Assembly (NCBI GenBank): GCA_028641055.1
Contig: CM054058.1
Location: 497,257,919-497,321,918, forward strand
Source of the DNA: Alopecurus myosuroides
Lineage: Eukaryota; Streptophyta; Magnoliopsida; Poales; Poaceae
Direction of reading: 5' to 3'
Length of the DNA stretch: 64,000 bases
Translations under genes and position numbers: made by a program
Shown: piece by piece, positions 44,916-57,097 of the stretch
Layout of the letters: each line of letters starts with the position of its first letter
How positions within the stretch are numbered: the first letter of the stretch is position 1
Notes under the pieces: model-generated
What the model was told of the DNA's origin: nothing
Database searches by the model: none
What the model saw: only the letters and a program-made list of their open reading frames with translations

Positions 44916-47900
44916 TTATGCAACATCTGCATAGAAATCCTGAGCGGTGATCCGAGCCGCAACCGGGATCCTGACAGCTTTCCGGTCACTGCGCCAAGTA
45001 ATGCTGCCAAATGTGTAGTCCCCCTGCAGCTTCCACGCGGGGGACAACTTCACCTTAAATGTGTGCACTTTGTTCGCCGCATCAAACACAAGTACTGCTG
45101 GCTCAACATCCATCCTGACTCCAGCCGGGCTCTGGACCATGACATGGTACACGGAGTTGAGCTCGCCGACGTTCGTCACCGTCCTCGACACGGTGACCGG
45201 ACGCCTCAGGTCGGGGACCGCAAGGGAGGGCAGGTTCAGGTGGTACGCTGGCAGCGCCGTCTCGTTGCAGCTCACGATGTCCTTCTTTACGATGGTGCAC
45301 CCGAAGAATTTGGTATAATCACGGGGATCGATATCGTAGACCAGTCCAGGGTCAGCTGCTCCCAAAGGGTTGATGTTACCGCCGCCGTAGTCGAACGGGT
45401 CGGCGGTCTTCCGCGGTATCCCCTCCGCCAGTATCGGCATACCGCGCTCGTCGGTGATATGCGCTTCATTACCGTGCAGAAGGGTATAAAAACAGAGGCG
45501 AGGATCATTAGGTAGCCAGGTAAGAATTGATATTCTCTACAGGACAGTACGTACACTTACCGGTGGTGACCATTGCTGATTTTATTGCCGCGGGAGACCA
45601 GTGTGGGTGCAGGCCTTTCAGCAACGCGACGACGCCCGATACGTGCGGGGCTGCCATCGACGTCCCGGACAGGAATACATAGGAATTTTCCCTTGCTGCC
45701 AAGATGTTGGCTCCAGGTGCGGCTATGTCAGGCTGTTTGTTTCAGGAAGTTCAGGGTCAGATCACGGCATGCTAGTGCCATGTTTTTAGTTAATGATCAG
45801 CTGCTACGCTCGTACCTTGATAATCTCGGGGTAATCAGGTGATGGACCTCTCGCGGAGAAGGATGCCACCTTTGGCGCCAGTACATCTTTCCCCGTGACG
45901 GTGCGCGCTGGTTCAATCTTTGCCACGGCAGAGCTGCTTCGAAACAAAACAGAAAGGTCAATTCTCTCTACCGATCACAAGGGCATGCGGCATGCCTGAT
46001 CGAACTCATTCGATACTGTGTACGTACCTTGTGTCGACGGCGAGCAAGTATGTGTAGATCTGCTTCCCGGTGTCAAGGTCCACGAGAACGCAGGCAATGC
46101 CTTGGCAAGGAGTATCTGCAGTCGCCTCTAAAAGATCCGTTGTATATTGAGCGAAAATAAGACCAAACCCGCCGCCATTCTTGACGTACTGTGACGCCTG
46201 TGAGAAACTACTCGAGGGGTTGAGGGGGCCTTTATCGTTGGCTAGTAAGGGTAAGCAGAGCACGATTTGTCCTTGCACGTCTGTGCCATTAAGTGCATCC
46301 GCCGTACACCTAAGGATACAGAGCAAAGTGAAGTCGGCTTTAGAATTCTCCGATGCATTGCAGCCATAATAATTACATATAGGCCACGCTTAGGCTTACA
46401 CTGACGAACTATAGGGCAACACAGAGTCACTACATAAAACACATCCTCACAAACAAAAACAATACTAGCTTAATGTACTTACTGGGATTGCTCAAAATAG
46501 CGAAGACGCGTGAAACTGCTTTTGGACGAATTCTTCGGTTGGTGATAGAAAGACTGTCCCTGCAAATTAAACGAAATGGGTAGAGTTTTCTCAAAAATAT
46601 GTATATTTGAGCTTTCTTTTGACATTAAGGTTGCTATTCTTCAGAGCTTTCTTTTGACATTAATCATGTAGGTGTGTACCACTATCTGCTGCTTGTTTCC
46701 CAACGTGATCACCGTGGGGAAGGACCGATCCATCTTGCTCGCCGCCACGGTGATGGCCCACGGTGAAGTGTTCCCAACGGTCTGTGGCCTGGGCCCGCTG
46801 TTCCCGCCTGCATAAACAACCGTGATTCCCTTTTCAACTGCATGCAGAACTCCGAACGAGTTCTCGTGCAGGGAGGTGATAGACAAGGACAATACGTCCA
46901 CTCTGTCGTGGATTGCGTCGTCTATGGCGGCGAGAATGCCCGCTGTGCCGGTACCCATGGCGCCAGGCCCCCAGAAGATCTTGTACACGGCGATGCGAGC
47001 ACGTGGTGCGCCTCCTCGTGCAACCCCCTCGGCGATGCCGTTGAAGCTGGCCGCCTCCACAGCCGACCCCGCGGCGGTGGACGCACAATGTGTACCATGG
47101 CCGTGCTGGTCCCGGGGCGAGAGCGAGAGCGTCACGTCATCGGAAAGTCCTGCGGCATAGAATCGTGCACCAATGATCTTGCGGCTGCAATTGTTGATGT
47201 CAAAGTCAGGCCCGACTTGGCACTTCCCTTTCCACCTTGATGGCACGGGACCGTACCCTTCGTCGTTGAAGCTTCTCGACTCCGGCCAGATCCCTGAATT
47301 TTTGGACAAGTTTAATCATGTTTATTTATTGGTGATACCCGATTAATTAGTATGTTAACTTGTATGAGAACGGAAATTGCTCGGACAATTTAAAAAAAAT
47401 TATTTCTCGATACTAACCGGTGTCAACCACCCCTATGATTACATCCTCTCCGTAGTTCATTTTTTGACCGCATGCATCCTCTCCGTAGTTAGTTCCGTGG
47501 AGTGGCCCACTGGCCGGCGTGTGGTAGTTGAGACCAAGAAAGTCCCAGCTCTGCGTGGTGGCCACCGTGTGCGTTTTGCTCAGTTCGACACTGATGACCT
47601 CCGGAAACTCTGGATAGGTCATACTGCTCAACTATACAATTATGGGAGCAATAAAGAGGTTCAGAATAGATGATGCGTGCTTAGTAGCTTACCTGCAAGT
47701 TGCTTCGCCTGCTCTGGCGTGAGCATGGCCGCGAAGCCTGAGAAGCCATGCTTGTAGTTGTACATCACGGAGGCCGCCGATTCTTCCTTGCTAAAATCAA
47801 AAAATTTATAATAATATTTTTACTACCACGGCGACGGAGGCGGACATCAGCCAGTTATTTAGTTGTAGAAACTATAAGTAAAATGATCTAACGGGTTGAA

Positions 47901-48557
47901 CTTTATCAGGATGCATGCATATGTCTAGATTGTAAGTAAGAAGTGATGCGCGAGAGACGGGCGCAAGCTCAGTCGAGGAGTTAGCTAGGAAGAATGGAAG
48001 AAAAGCTTCCTTTCCTTTGAACTTTGAACTATGTATTTGACCGTGGGATGATTTATTTATAAAAAAGGACGAAAAGCCTTGAGGAATGGAAGAAAGCTTG
48101 ACTAACGGAACCTATGACTCAGTAGGATTTTTTTTAAAGAATTCTCATACTTCTTTGATGGGACGTGTGCATACCTTCCGAGTAGAGTGGCGAGCATATC
48201 ATGGTGCGAGGCGACGACGTCGTCGGGGTGTCCATGCTTCACGTGACCTAGGTAGACTATGTAAAGCTAGAGACACGAGCAGAGGATTAGCAAGCTAAAG
48301 AAGGCCACAATTATTTAGTTACTGACATATGCTACTTCCTCCGTTCACTTTATAAGTACACCTTTTACTAAAATGTTAAGAAGTGTGACTAATAAAAATA
48401 GAAAAATGGACGGAGGAATTAGTATATGGTATGCATAGTCCGATCGTGTGTAAATTAATACCTTTGGAGTTTCTGCTTGTACTCTGCATAAGAGCATGCA
48501 AAGACCAATCATTAGCGCCGAAGCTACAAGCGAGCGGGCGGAAGAAGAGAATCCCAT
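44916..48557 (-). CDS. subtilisin-like serine protease (SBT family), ten exons
   Basis: Exons: 48557-48462, 48266-48175, 47790-47693, 47609-47418, 47293-46680, 46559-46483, 46309-46028, 45933-45816, 45732-45561, 45463 (or 45472)-44916. All junctions keep frame and use GT/AG except the last acceptor. The product is about 762 residues. It has a signal peptide (1 to about 28) and an I9 prodomain (LYIVYLGH at 33; [16 protein letters not shown]). The triad is Asp158 (GVVDTG), His225 (GHGTH) and Ser548 (SGTSMAAPH), with oxyanion Asn324 (GGNSGP). A PA domain is inserted at about 390-500, and a C-terminal Fn3-like domain ends at DVA-stop. Such enzymes are secreted and process or degrade apoplastic proteins. 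Oddities: an 11-residue in-frame duplication ([16 protein letters not shown]) just before the catalytic Asp, a cg instead of ag at the expected last acceptor, and a MITE in intron 1. All catalytic residues are present. Confidence 0.9.
48335..48422. mobile_element. diverged Stowaway-like MITE in intron 1 of the protease gene
   Basis: cttcctccgttcactttata at the left and aaatggacggaggaattag at the right form imperfect inverted ends, flanked by TA (48333-48334, 48423-48424). It lies wholly within intron 1 (48267-48461). Confidence 0.75.
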
Positions 48558-48616
48558 CGTGTCAGCGGTTGGTCTTGAGACGCGCTGTGGTTCTCATCGC
48601 GCTAACGGCAGGACTG

Positions 48617-48624
48617 TATTTATA
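48617..48624 (-). promoter_or_regulatory. TATA box of the protease gene
   Basis: The minus strand reads CTATAAATACAG here, about 60 bp upstream of the ATG at 48557. That predicts a leader of about 30 bases. Confidence 0.7.
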
Positions 48625-48625
48625 G

Positions 48626-49040
48626 ATGCATGCCGCGGTAAATACTATATTCAGCTGCCCTCATGCCACTGTCTTTGTATTAACCCGGCATTCTCCGTGA
48701 CGTTAACCTTCAACTAACAAAAAAAAAATCAATTGTTGAGGTGTCCATGCAACATTATTGTAGATGTATACTCTCAAAGAGATGTCGGTGTTGCTGACTT
48801 TTATGCGCAGAAATTTATTAGTTGAATTGGTCCGGTTTTATAAAGTAGTACTCCAATAATCCTTTTGCTCATACTACCAACCAGAAGTTCCAGATTTGAC
48901 CCTTTCTTCTCTCCGGTGGCACTCACAATCATGTTCACTGCTTTATGCTTACCATGGAAAATGACACTGAATCTTCTTTGAAGTGATCAACATGCATGCT
49001 CCAGATGACGCGCAGAAAGTGTCATGATCCTTCACACGCG

Positions 49041-49078
<38 letters not shown>

Positions 49079-49512
49079 CGGTTATCAAGTTAAACTGAAG
49101 GACTTGAATACTTTAAATACTGCAAGAAAGAATTTTCCAATACTTCTGTGTAATTATATTGTACACTTTTGCTGAAGTCTCGTATCGCTTTCTAGGCTCT
49201 GGCCACTGCTAGGCGTATATATTAGCGATGTAACCTGATGTTTTCTGATTTAGTCAAAAAGAAAAAATCTTAATGACGAGTTGACTACTGACGTACTGGC
49301 AATGCATGCCGCCTGGTTTAGTGACTTGTTCCAAGTTGCAATAACTGGAGAAGGATCAAGTGCACAAAGGAAATCAGTGTACGTATGTACGTAAATCAGC
49401 ACTGGAAAGCTATAATTTATTACTCCGTAGAATCACGCTAGTAATTTACATAGCAATTGACGTGGATTAATATTTGCGTAAGCTAGGCAGATTTGTACTA
49501 GCTTGCAAGATA
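48626..49512. other. upstream region of the protease gene, no other gene
   Basis: About 890 bp up to the CACTA element. It contains a run of 37 G (49042-49078) and, at about 49190-49350, a block that recurs in diverged form at 52440-52640 beyond the CACTA element. No open frame is convincing. Confidence 0.6.
49042..49078. repeat. 37-base G homopolymer
   Basis: An uninterrupted G run bounded by cgc and cgg. It could form a G-quadruplex, but runs this long are also a common sequencing or assembly artefact. The length should not be trusted. Confidence 0.9.
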
Positions 49513-50099
49513 CACTACGGGAAACTGCCTAGACGCCGACGACCCCCCACTACGCCGACGGTCAAAGGGCGGCCCGCTCGGCGTAGGGTGGTCAGCAGGA
49601 TCGGCGGACAACGCGCCCGTCGACGTCTATTTCCCCCTCGGCGTATTTTACTTTCCCCGAGGGCCACCGTCGGCGTCTATTCCCCCCTCGGCGTAGGTTG
49701 CTGCCCCGTTACGCGATTCAAATGCGTCCCGTTACGCGATAGGCTACCCCGAGGGGGTGCCATCGGCGTAGGTGCTGCACATTTTCCAAATTTGTCTAAA
49801 TTTGTCTAAATTTAATATAGTTTTATTTGTTTTCCTATATGATTTTAATATATTTATAATTTCTCACTTAATAGGAGTGGTTGTATACCTCCGAATATGA
49901 GTATACCGCCACCCGCGCCCATGAAATAACACGGTGAAATCTCCCGTAGCCGATCCTATACAACACATTAATCTAAAATAAATAAATAACATACTTATTA
50001 TATGATATATCTAAACATTAATATTAAAAACATAAATGAATTTGTACGGAGCCCGAGGCCCCGCAGGCGCCCCTCTTTTGGGAAACCGTGGAACTTGCG

Positions 50100-51340
50100 A
50101 CTGCGTCGTGTACCCCCATAGACGGGCATCGAAGGGAGGTAGAATAGTAGAACATTCAGTGTTTATGCATGGTTAGGTTATAGAAACATGTAAGACAAGT
50201 GTGGCCCCAGAATTCAAGAAGATTCATTGGGGTAGATCCGTAGCGGGAGTTTCACGGTTTCTTGTTCTCACAACACGCCTAGAAATTCCCGTAGCGGTCA
50301 AATGGGAGGGAATCTTCCAAAGAGTTGGTCCATGCTATTGTTTTTATGCTTTCTAGGGCCCACCAAAACACAACCAAGCAACTAGTTCCACTTTGCTACC
50401 CCATTTTGACATCGGTGCCGGTCGTAGTCTTATAAAGTTGTTTTAGTCTCTAGCGGGTATAGGGTTTCACCGGAGAGGCGGTCCGTAGCGTCGGGATCCT
50501 ACCACAATCTAGGGTTTTGGATGGCAACTAGTTCCACATTTCTACCCCCATTCGACGTCGTTACCGCGTGTATACGTATAAGTCCGGTATTTCTCCAGCG
50601 GGTCTAGGGTTTTACCGGAGGGGGGCTCCGGAGCGTACGGATCCTGTCACAAGCTAGGGTGTGCCATACCATGTTAGTATATGTGTGTTGTTTGTTTTGG
50701 GTGGCAAGGATTGCACTCCTGGGTGTGACTCGCTTCACCGGCATCCACTTCTCTCTACGGAGTTTACATGCGTTTATAGGCTGAAACTCACTTATCGGAC
50801 GAAACGTCGGGAATCTTCCGAAGAGTTGGTTCTACCTTTGTGTTTTTTGTTCCTATGGCCTACCCAAACACATCCAAGCAAATAGTTCCACATTTTTACC
50901 CCCATTCGACGTCGTTACCGCGTGTATGCGTATAAGTCCGGTATTTCTCCAGCGGGTTTAGGGTTTCACCGGAGGGGGGCTCCGGAGCGTTCGGATCCTG
51001 TCACAAGCTAGGGTGTGCCATACCATGTTATTATATGTGTGTTGTGTGTTTTGGGTGGCAAGGAATGCAATCCGGGGTGTGACCCGCTTCACCGGCATCC
51101 ACTTCTCTCTATGGAGTTTACATGCGCTTATAGGCTGAAACTCCCTTATCGGACGAAACGTCGGGAATCTTCCGAATAGTTGGGTTCTACCTTTGTGTTT
51201 TGTGTTCCTATGGCCTACCCAAACACATCCAAGCAACTAGTTCAACATTGCTACCCCCATTCGATGCCATTACCGCGTGTATGCGTATAAGTCCGGTATT
51301 TCTCGAGCGGGTTTAGGGTTTCAACGGAGGGGGGCATTAC
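50100..51340 (-). repeat. degenerate ~350-bp repeats related to the 358-bp array
   Basis: Units share gggaatcttccgaa (50309, 50810 and 51163 onward), ttctaccccc-attcgacg, ttctccagcgggt and accggaggggggctccggag. The last full period is 353 bp. The reverse complement aligns along its length with the array unit: gggtagcaa, gtt/tggaactagttgcttgg, taggcc...aggaacac, gaagattcccg...cgtt, gggagtttc, gacaggatccgaacgctccgg, accctaaacccgctgg-agaaat. Orientation is opposite to the array. Sequence similarity is partial but collinear. Confidence 0.8.
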
Positions 51341-51863
51341 TGTTCGTATCTAGGGGTTGAATATTGAGAAACTCTTGTTGTATCTATGATGAAATAGGTA
51401 TTTGTGTACCTAAAAATGATTTTTTCCGAAAATCATGAGCAAACTATGAGGTACCTGTAGTTCAAATTTGACCAGTTTCCAGCGGAATCGGCAGAAACTT
51501 GTGTTTTTCAAAAGAGGCGGATGGAAACCTTTTCATATAAAAAAAATTGGTTATTTGTGAATATAACATGGTATAGTATTTAAAAAAATTATATCTCTCA
51601 AGTTTTGCAACATATTTGTGGTAGGTCCTTCACAAAAAAACCCATTTTTTACACTCGAGAAATGGAAAATGGTTTTTTACACTCATAAATTAAAGATTAT
51701 TTGAATTCAAATTTATTACTAGTTATTATTTTTTACTTAAATAATTGTTTGAATTCACAAAATAAAAGAGTATGACATTGATGGTCCAAGGGTTAAGGTT
51801 AACAGGATAGATTGGATAATATTGTCAACAACACATCTGTTGTTTCTAGGTAGCTCACAGGGA

Positions 51864-51928
51864 AGGAACTACGAAGTTAAGCGTGTTGGGGCTAGATCAA
51901 TCTCATGATGGGTGACTGATCGGGAAGT
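51864..51928 (+). pseudogene. 5S rRNA-like segment inside the CACTA element
   Basis: ggaactacgaagttaagcgt matches the conserved start of the plant 5S internal promoter (box A region), and gatgggtgactgatcgggaag matches the box C region. Their spacing equals that of 5S rRNA. The middle (gagagtagtactagg in typical plant 5S) is diverged, and the 5' third and the 3' end of 5S are absent. It cannot be a working rRNA gene. It may be a captured relic or a pol III promoter-like module. Confidence 0.65.
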
Positions 51929-52439
51929 GTTAGTAGAAACGAGTAATTTAGATTAAAAATAAAAATGGTTAAAGATAAATATAAATGTGACTATAGTGTG
52001 ATTAAGTGGTTAAATAAGTGAAATAAAAAAACAGAATAAAATTCAAAAAAAATTGAAGGTTTTTTTGAATTTTTTTTTGAAATATTGTACCCCTACGCCG
52101 AGGGGGGGCGTCGGCGTATGTACCCCTACGCCGGGGGGGCCCCGTCGGCGTAGCCTTTAGCCAGGCCCGCGGGGGCCTCCACGTGGACCTTCATATGCCG
52201 AGGGGGTCGAGTGTGGCCGTCGGCGTATGTACTCCGTCGAACGGACTCCGTTCTGACAGCTGGTGGGTCCCACGACATATATACGCCGACGGCCAAAGTA
52301 CCTACGCCGACAGGGGTGTACGTCGAGGGGGGCCGTCGGCATATACCTACGCCGATGGGGATCTGGCCTACCCCGAGGGCCTTAGGCCGTCGACGTCTTT
52401 GACTATTCCGGTAGTGATATTACTGGATTCACTTCGTTT

Positions 52440-52640
52440 TCTCAGCTCTAGCCACTGCTCAATCATGTGGGCGCGAGCCAATAAAATCTATTTTTTAACG
52501 ATGTAACTTGATATGTTTCTGAACTAGTCACACACAAAAAGATCTGAATGAGGACCATGAACTAGCTATATATAGGCATACCGAGGGTGACCGTCTTTAG
52601 CGACTTGTTCCGAGTGAGTTGCAGTACTAACAGAACAAAA
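52440..52640. repeat. diverged duplicate of 49190-49350
   Basis: Shared, in the same order: ctct(g/a)gccactgct, gcgatgtaac(c/t)tgat, tttctga, (t/c)tagtca, aaaaaga/aaaatct, ttagtgacttgttcc/ttagcgacttgttcc, agttgcag/ata. The two copies lie on either side of the CACTA element, so a promoter-proximal segment of the protease locus was duplicated in tandem before or around that insertion. Confidence 0.65.
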
Positions 52641-53655
52641 GAAGAAAGAGAGAATTCCTTATTTAGCCCTTATTTAAAATCTTGTTTCATATTTGGTTCT
52701 AAAAAAATATCCCTAGCTATTTGACACCTTAACTTCATTTTTTTCCTAACATGGCTCTGTAGTGCATTCTAAACACAAATAGAAATGTAAAAAGATTCTT
52801 TTGCCCCTGATGAATTTTTGTACCAAAATTCATAATAGAAGTTAAAAATATTATTAAGTTAAGATGTCAAATAGGGAAGAAATTTTATTTTAGTCCCAAA
52901 TAGGGACCAAGATTTTAAGTAAGGGCCAAATAAGGAAAGAAATGAGTTCACAATCAGTGTACACATGTAAAAATAGAGGATTTCACTATCCCATTACTTC
53001 AATTACAAGCACAGAGGCAGATTATTACAGTACATTTTAATTACAAGCATGGAAACCATGAGAAGTACCTTAACCTTGAACTTGGAGTTGGGCTCATCAA
53101 CGAAGGCGCTAATTGGGCCGTGGCGTATTTTATTTTTTCTTATTATGATTTTTTATTTTTCAGGTTGGGTGCACGGAACCAATACGTCCACGGGAGACAA
53201 ACGAGTTATTTATACAGCTGTCTATCTTACTAATTCGGCGAGGTGGGACTAAAAACGACGAACGTGTTTGCACGGTGCACTGCGAGGTGGCTCACGCGCG
53301 GATGTCAACCATTTCTCCCGTGACTAAACTGCATGCTACGGGTTCATGGCGTGGTCAAGCACGAAGTGACCTGTACAGTTTATTGTGTGTTGCAGGAGGT
53401 AAGTCTGGTGCAGCGGTAGACGCTAGTCATAAAAAAATGGAACTACTACCATGATGTATTAGAGTAGCTTGCCTAATCTGATGGTGCACACATCCTAAGT
53501 GTGTACGAAAAGAAACGAAAATTATTACTAGAAAAAGGAAAAATAGTCTAAGATTAAAAAATATCACGTCACAAAAAGTAGCGAAGTAATGGACAGGGCG
53601 GAACAAAATTTGGACACATGTTGAGCAAAAAAAAACCACAACTATTGTGGAAAAT
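52641..53655. other. AT-rich sequence, no gene seen
   Basis: About 1 kb without a convincing coding frame. A 67-codon plus frame at 53049-53252 has no recognisable domain. Confidence 0.5.
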
Positions 53656-53853
53656 TATTTTGCATTTAGTGTAACAGAAAAAATAGTACCCATGGCACTA
53701 ACCATGTCAAAATAATAATATTTTAGAGAACTATTATGGAACCCAATTTTGCACTTTGCATTTGGTGTAACATAAAAATAATAGTACCCATGGAACCAGC
53801 CATGTCAAAAGAATAATATTTTAGAGAACTATTATGGAACCCAGTTTTGCACT
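53656..53853. repeat. two-copy tandem duplication, 96-bp period
   Basis: tgcattt(a/g)gtgtaaca...aatagtacccatgg...aatattttagagaactattatggaaccca-ttttgcac occurs at about 53661 and again at about 53757, with few differences. Confidence 0.85.
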
Positions 53854-53869
53854 AGGTGAAACGAACTAG

Positions 53870-55200
53870 AGAAGGAACTAATTTTCTAAATATAAAAGAA
53901 AAAATCTTTTGGAACGAAGGAACAACTAGGTATACAACATGGGAACAAAAATTTAGACCAACAAGAACCAAATTTAAACACATAGGAGCAAAAAATTAGA
54001 TAAAATAAACAAAGTCTAAACACAGTAGGAATAAAAAGTTTAGACCAACATAAATAAAAGTTTAGAAAATCAGGAATAAATCAAAATATAGAAAAGAATT
54101 GGCCGGAACAAAGCTAGGAAAAAAAACTAGGAACAAACCTAGGAACAAATGTCTAGGAACAAAGCTAGAACAAAAAATCTAGGAGCAAAAATCAGCATGG
54201 AACTACAAAAAAAGCTAGGAAGAAAAATCTCCATAGAGATAAGGTAGGAACAAACCTCAGAAGAAAAGATCAGAACAAAAAATTCTGAGAGATAGGAACA
54301 AAAACTCTATAGAGAGAGGAACAAAGTTTCATGGACATAGAAACGAAATCTTAGAATAAGGGTAGAAACAAAGCTATGAATAAAAAATTACGGACATATA
54401 GGAAATTTTTTTTTGAACAAAAGTTAGGAACAAAGTTAGGAAAAAACTCTATAGAAGATAGGAACAAAACTCTACAGAGAGAGTAACAAAGTTTCATGGC
54501 CATAGGAACAAAAACTCGGTAGGAATAAAAGATCCATGGACATAGGAACAAAAATCTTCTATCAAGAAATCGAGAAACAAAGCTAGGAACAAAAAGCTCC
54601 ATGGAGATAGAAACCAAAAACTCTATCGATGAATGAAGTTCCATGAACATATGAAGAACATGTTTATAAATAAAGGAATAAAAATACTTATACATTCAGG
54701 AAGAAAAAGTACATCGCTGACAACAAAAAAACAAGAAAAGGTACTTAAAATAATGAAAATTTGGTAAGAGATAAAAACGAAAGAGTGAAAGAAATAAATT
54801 AGATTTGTTCCATGAGGAACAATTTTTTTGGAACGCTGGAACATATAATTTTACACTACAGACAATTAGGAACATCAGATGAAAAACAAAAAAAGGAACA
54901 AAAAAATTTATGGAACTAATGTCCGTAATAAGAGGAACAAATCTTTCTCAATAAAGGAACAAATAGTTATAATTTATGGAACAAAAAAAATACATCACGA
55001 AAAAAATAGTGGAACAAAATTTGAGAGTAACGGGAACACAATTTTAAGAACACTGGGACATATAATTTTACCCATGGTAATAAATAGGAACATCCGACGG
55101 AACCAAAAAACAGAAAGGAGCCAACTATTTTTGGAAATAATTTCTGGAAAAAGAGGAAAAACTATTTCTATATAAAGAAACAAATATTTGTACATCGAAA
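53870..55200. repeat. degenerate aggaacaaa-rich low-complexity tract
   Basis: For about 1.3 kb the motif ggaacaaa(a) recurs every 10-40 bases on the plus strand, mixed with ctctatagaga and catagga. Strand composition is strongly skewed to purine on the plus strand. No period is fixed, so it looks like a decayed simple-sequence or minisatellite array. Confidence 0.75.
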
Positions 55201-56920
55201 ATCTAGTACATAATCACAAATAAAAAATGATATAAGTACTTCACAAGGAAATAGCTATGGACAAAAGAGTGGCAAAAAAGCATGAAAGAAGTTGAAAATG
55301 CATCTATAATTTTTGATGCTACATGTTTCTTTTCTTCCCAATACCTTTTCTTTTCCACATGTTTTATTTTGTTTTCCTTCGTTTTTCAGATGTTTTTACA
55401 CACTAAACTATTAACAAGAAGCCCCAGGTCAGTTTCTATTTTCGGCAGTTTTTCTTATTTCAGAAAAAGATCTTAAGGAAAAATTCTCAAACAAGGCTGA
55501 AAATCCATGAAGATCAATTTTTACCCGGAATGAAGACGGGGTCCAAAGGGGGCCAGGGTGCCACCAAGCACGGCCTTCCCCTAGGCCGCATCCAGTGGGC
55601 CCCTGGGGGCTCATGGCACCGCCTCACGTCCCACCTTCTCTTATAAATTGCCCAAAACCCTAAAAATCATGGGGACATAGTTATTTTCCATTAAACATAC
55701 ACAGAGGCACCGTCACCTCGAATGTCCAACCTAGGGCTTCTGGAGTCCTGCTCCGGCACCCTACCGGAGAAGGGGATCATCACCGGAGGCCTCTACATCG
55801 CCATGATCGCCTCCGGACAGATGCGTGAGGAGTTCTTCTCGGGACTACGGGTCCATAACAGTAGCTAGATGATTGTTCTCTCCCCTATGCCTCCATGATT
55901 ACAGTCTCGTGAGCTGCCTCACAAGATCGAGACCACCGTTATGTAATTATGCATGTTATTTTTGCTGGGTTCCGATGAACCATGAGATTATGATTATTTT
56001 GTTTGTGTAAATCTGAGATGCTTCACTTATATTTTAGAGATTTTCAATATTGTCTTGAAATGCTCTATGGTGTTTATGATTACCTTGGCACGTAGTCGTT
56101 TTCACCTCCAAGAGAGGGTTTATACGCTAGATAGTGGGTTCATTCCTCCTTGTTGTCTGCGCTCGAGTGACAGAAACGTGCAGGGGAAGGATGTGTTGTT
56201 GCCACTAGGAAGAAAATAGCGATGCTCTTGTCTTAGGACGAGAACAACTGCTTACATTACGTATTTATGTTAATACATTTGTCTGTTGCACATGTAGCAA
56301 TCACTTCGTTGCTGCAACTTAATACAAAGGGATTTGCTATATAGCTTTGTTGAGGTGGATATTTAGACATGGATGCATGCTGGAAAGCGATCCATATGCC
56401 TTGACGTAATGCCTACAATGTTATAACCCGTGAACTTTATCTCGTCATAATAGTATTGTTATACGTTCATGATTTTTCAATTCCCTAGCTGTAATTTCTT
56501 CACCTAGCATGTTTTTTTTGGAGAGACACCACTATTGAACCTATGGCCCCCGGTCCTATTTTACTCATATTGCAAACATTTTTTAAGCACTTTCATCATT
56601 GTTTCCTTGCTGCCCCTTTTTTTTACCTTAATTGGTTTTCAAGACTCTATATGTTTAATTCTCCTATTTTCATCAAGACTGGAAGATCCACAACCTTCCG
56701 GAAAGTTGGGGCAAGAGAGAGTTTGTTTTTGTGTGCAGGTTCCACGCCTCGTGAACAGCACTTTTCTAGCGATGTTGATAAAGCAACCTTCTTCAAGACT
56801 ACGAAGTCCTACTGGTTTGATAACTCTGGTTCTTTACAAGGTGAAAACTTACTCTAAACTTCATTACCGCTTGGGGTCTCCCAATGAGCGTGTGATCACG
56901 TACTCATCAAGTACTTTTTC

Positions 56921-56938
56921 TGGCGCCGTTGTCGGGGA
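56921..56938 (+). other. primer-binding site, tRNA-Asp type
   Basis: tggcgccgttgtcgggga matches the usual Athila-group site tggcgccgttgccgggga with one change. It lies 11 bp inside the LTR end. Confidence 0.88.
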
Positions 56939-57097
56939 CTTCTAGCTTGATGCAAGGGGAGTCTCACACTTCCACTTTTTTTTCTTGCTTAGTTTACTTT
57001 TGTTTAGATTTGTTTTCCCTTTATCAAAAACCCCAAAAAAATAGTTCTCTAGTTTTTAGTCTTTTATTTGTGTTATCTTGCAATCATATCTACCAAT

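Larger units (their letters stand above)
49513..52416. mobile_element. 2.9-kb non-autonomous CACTA element with internal repeats
   Basis: The ends are CACTACGGGAA and, inverted, CACTACCGGAA (10 of 11 match), and the flanking triplet is ata on both sides (49510-49512, 52417-52419), a perfect 3-bp target duplication. Subterminal ctcggcgta / tacgccgac repeats occupy 49540-49770 and 52085-52400. No transposase is encoded. The centre holds three to four degenerate repeats of about 350 bp related to the 18.6-39.8 kb array, and a 5S rRNA-like segment. Confidence 0.93.

Noticed and set aside
45061..45515. Plus-strand frames opposite the protease gene (45061-45515, 46822-47240)
   Set aside because: They are antisense shadows of GC-rich protease exons.
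51864..51928. Functional 5S rRNA gene
   Set aside because: Only the internal control region ends are recognisable. The 5' part, the middle and the terminator context are missing.
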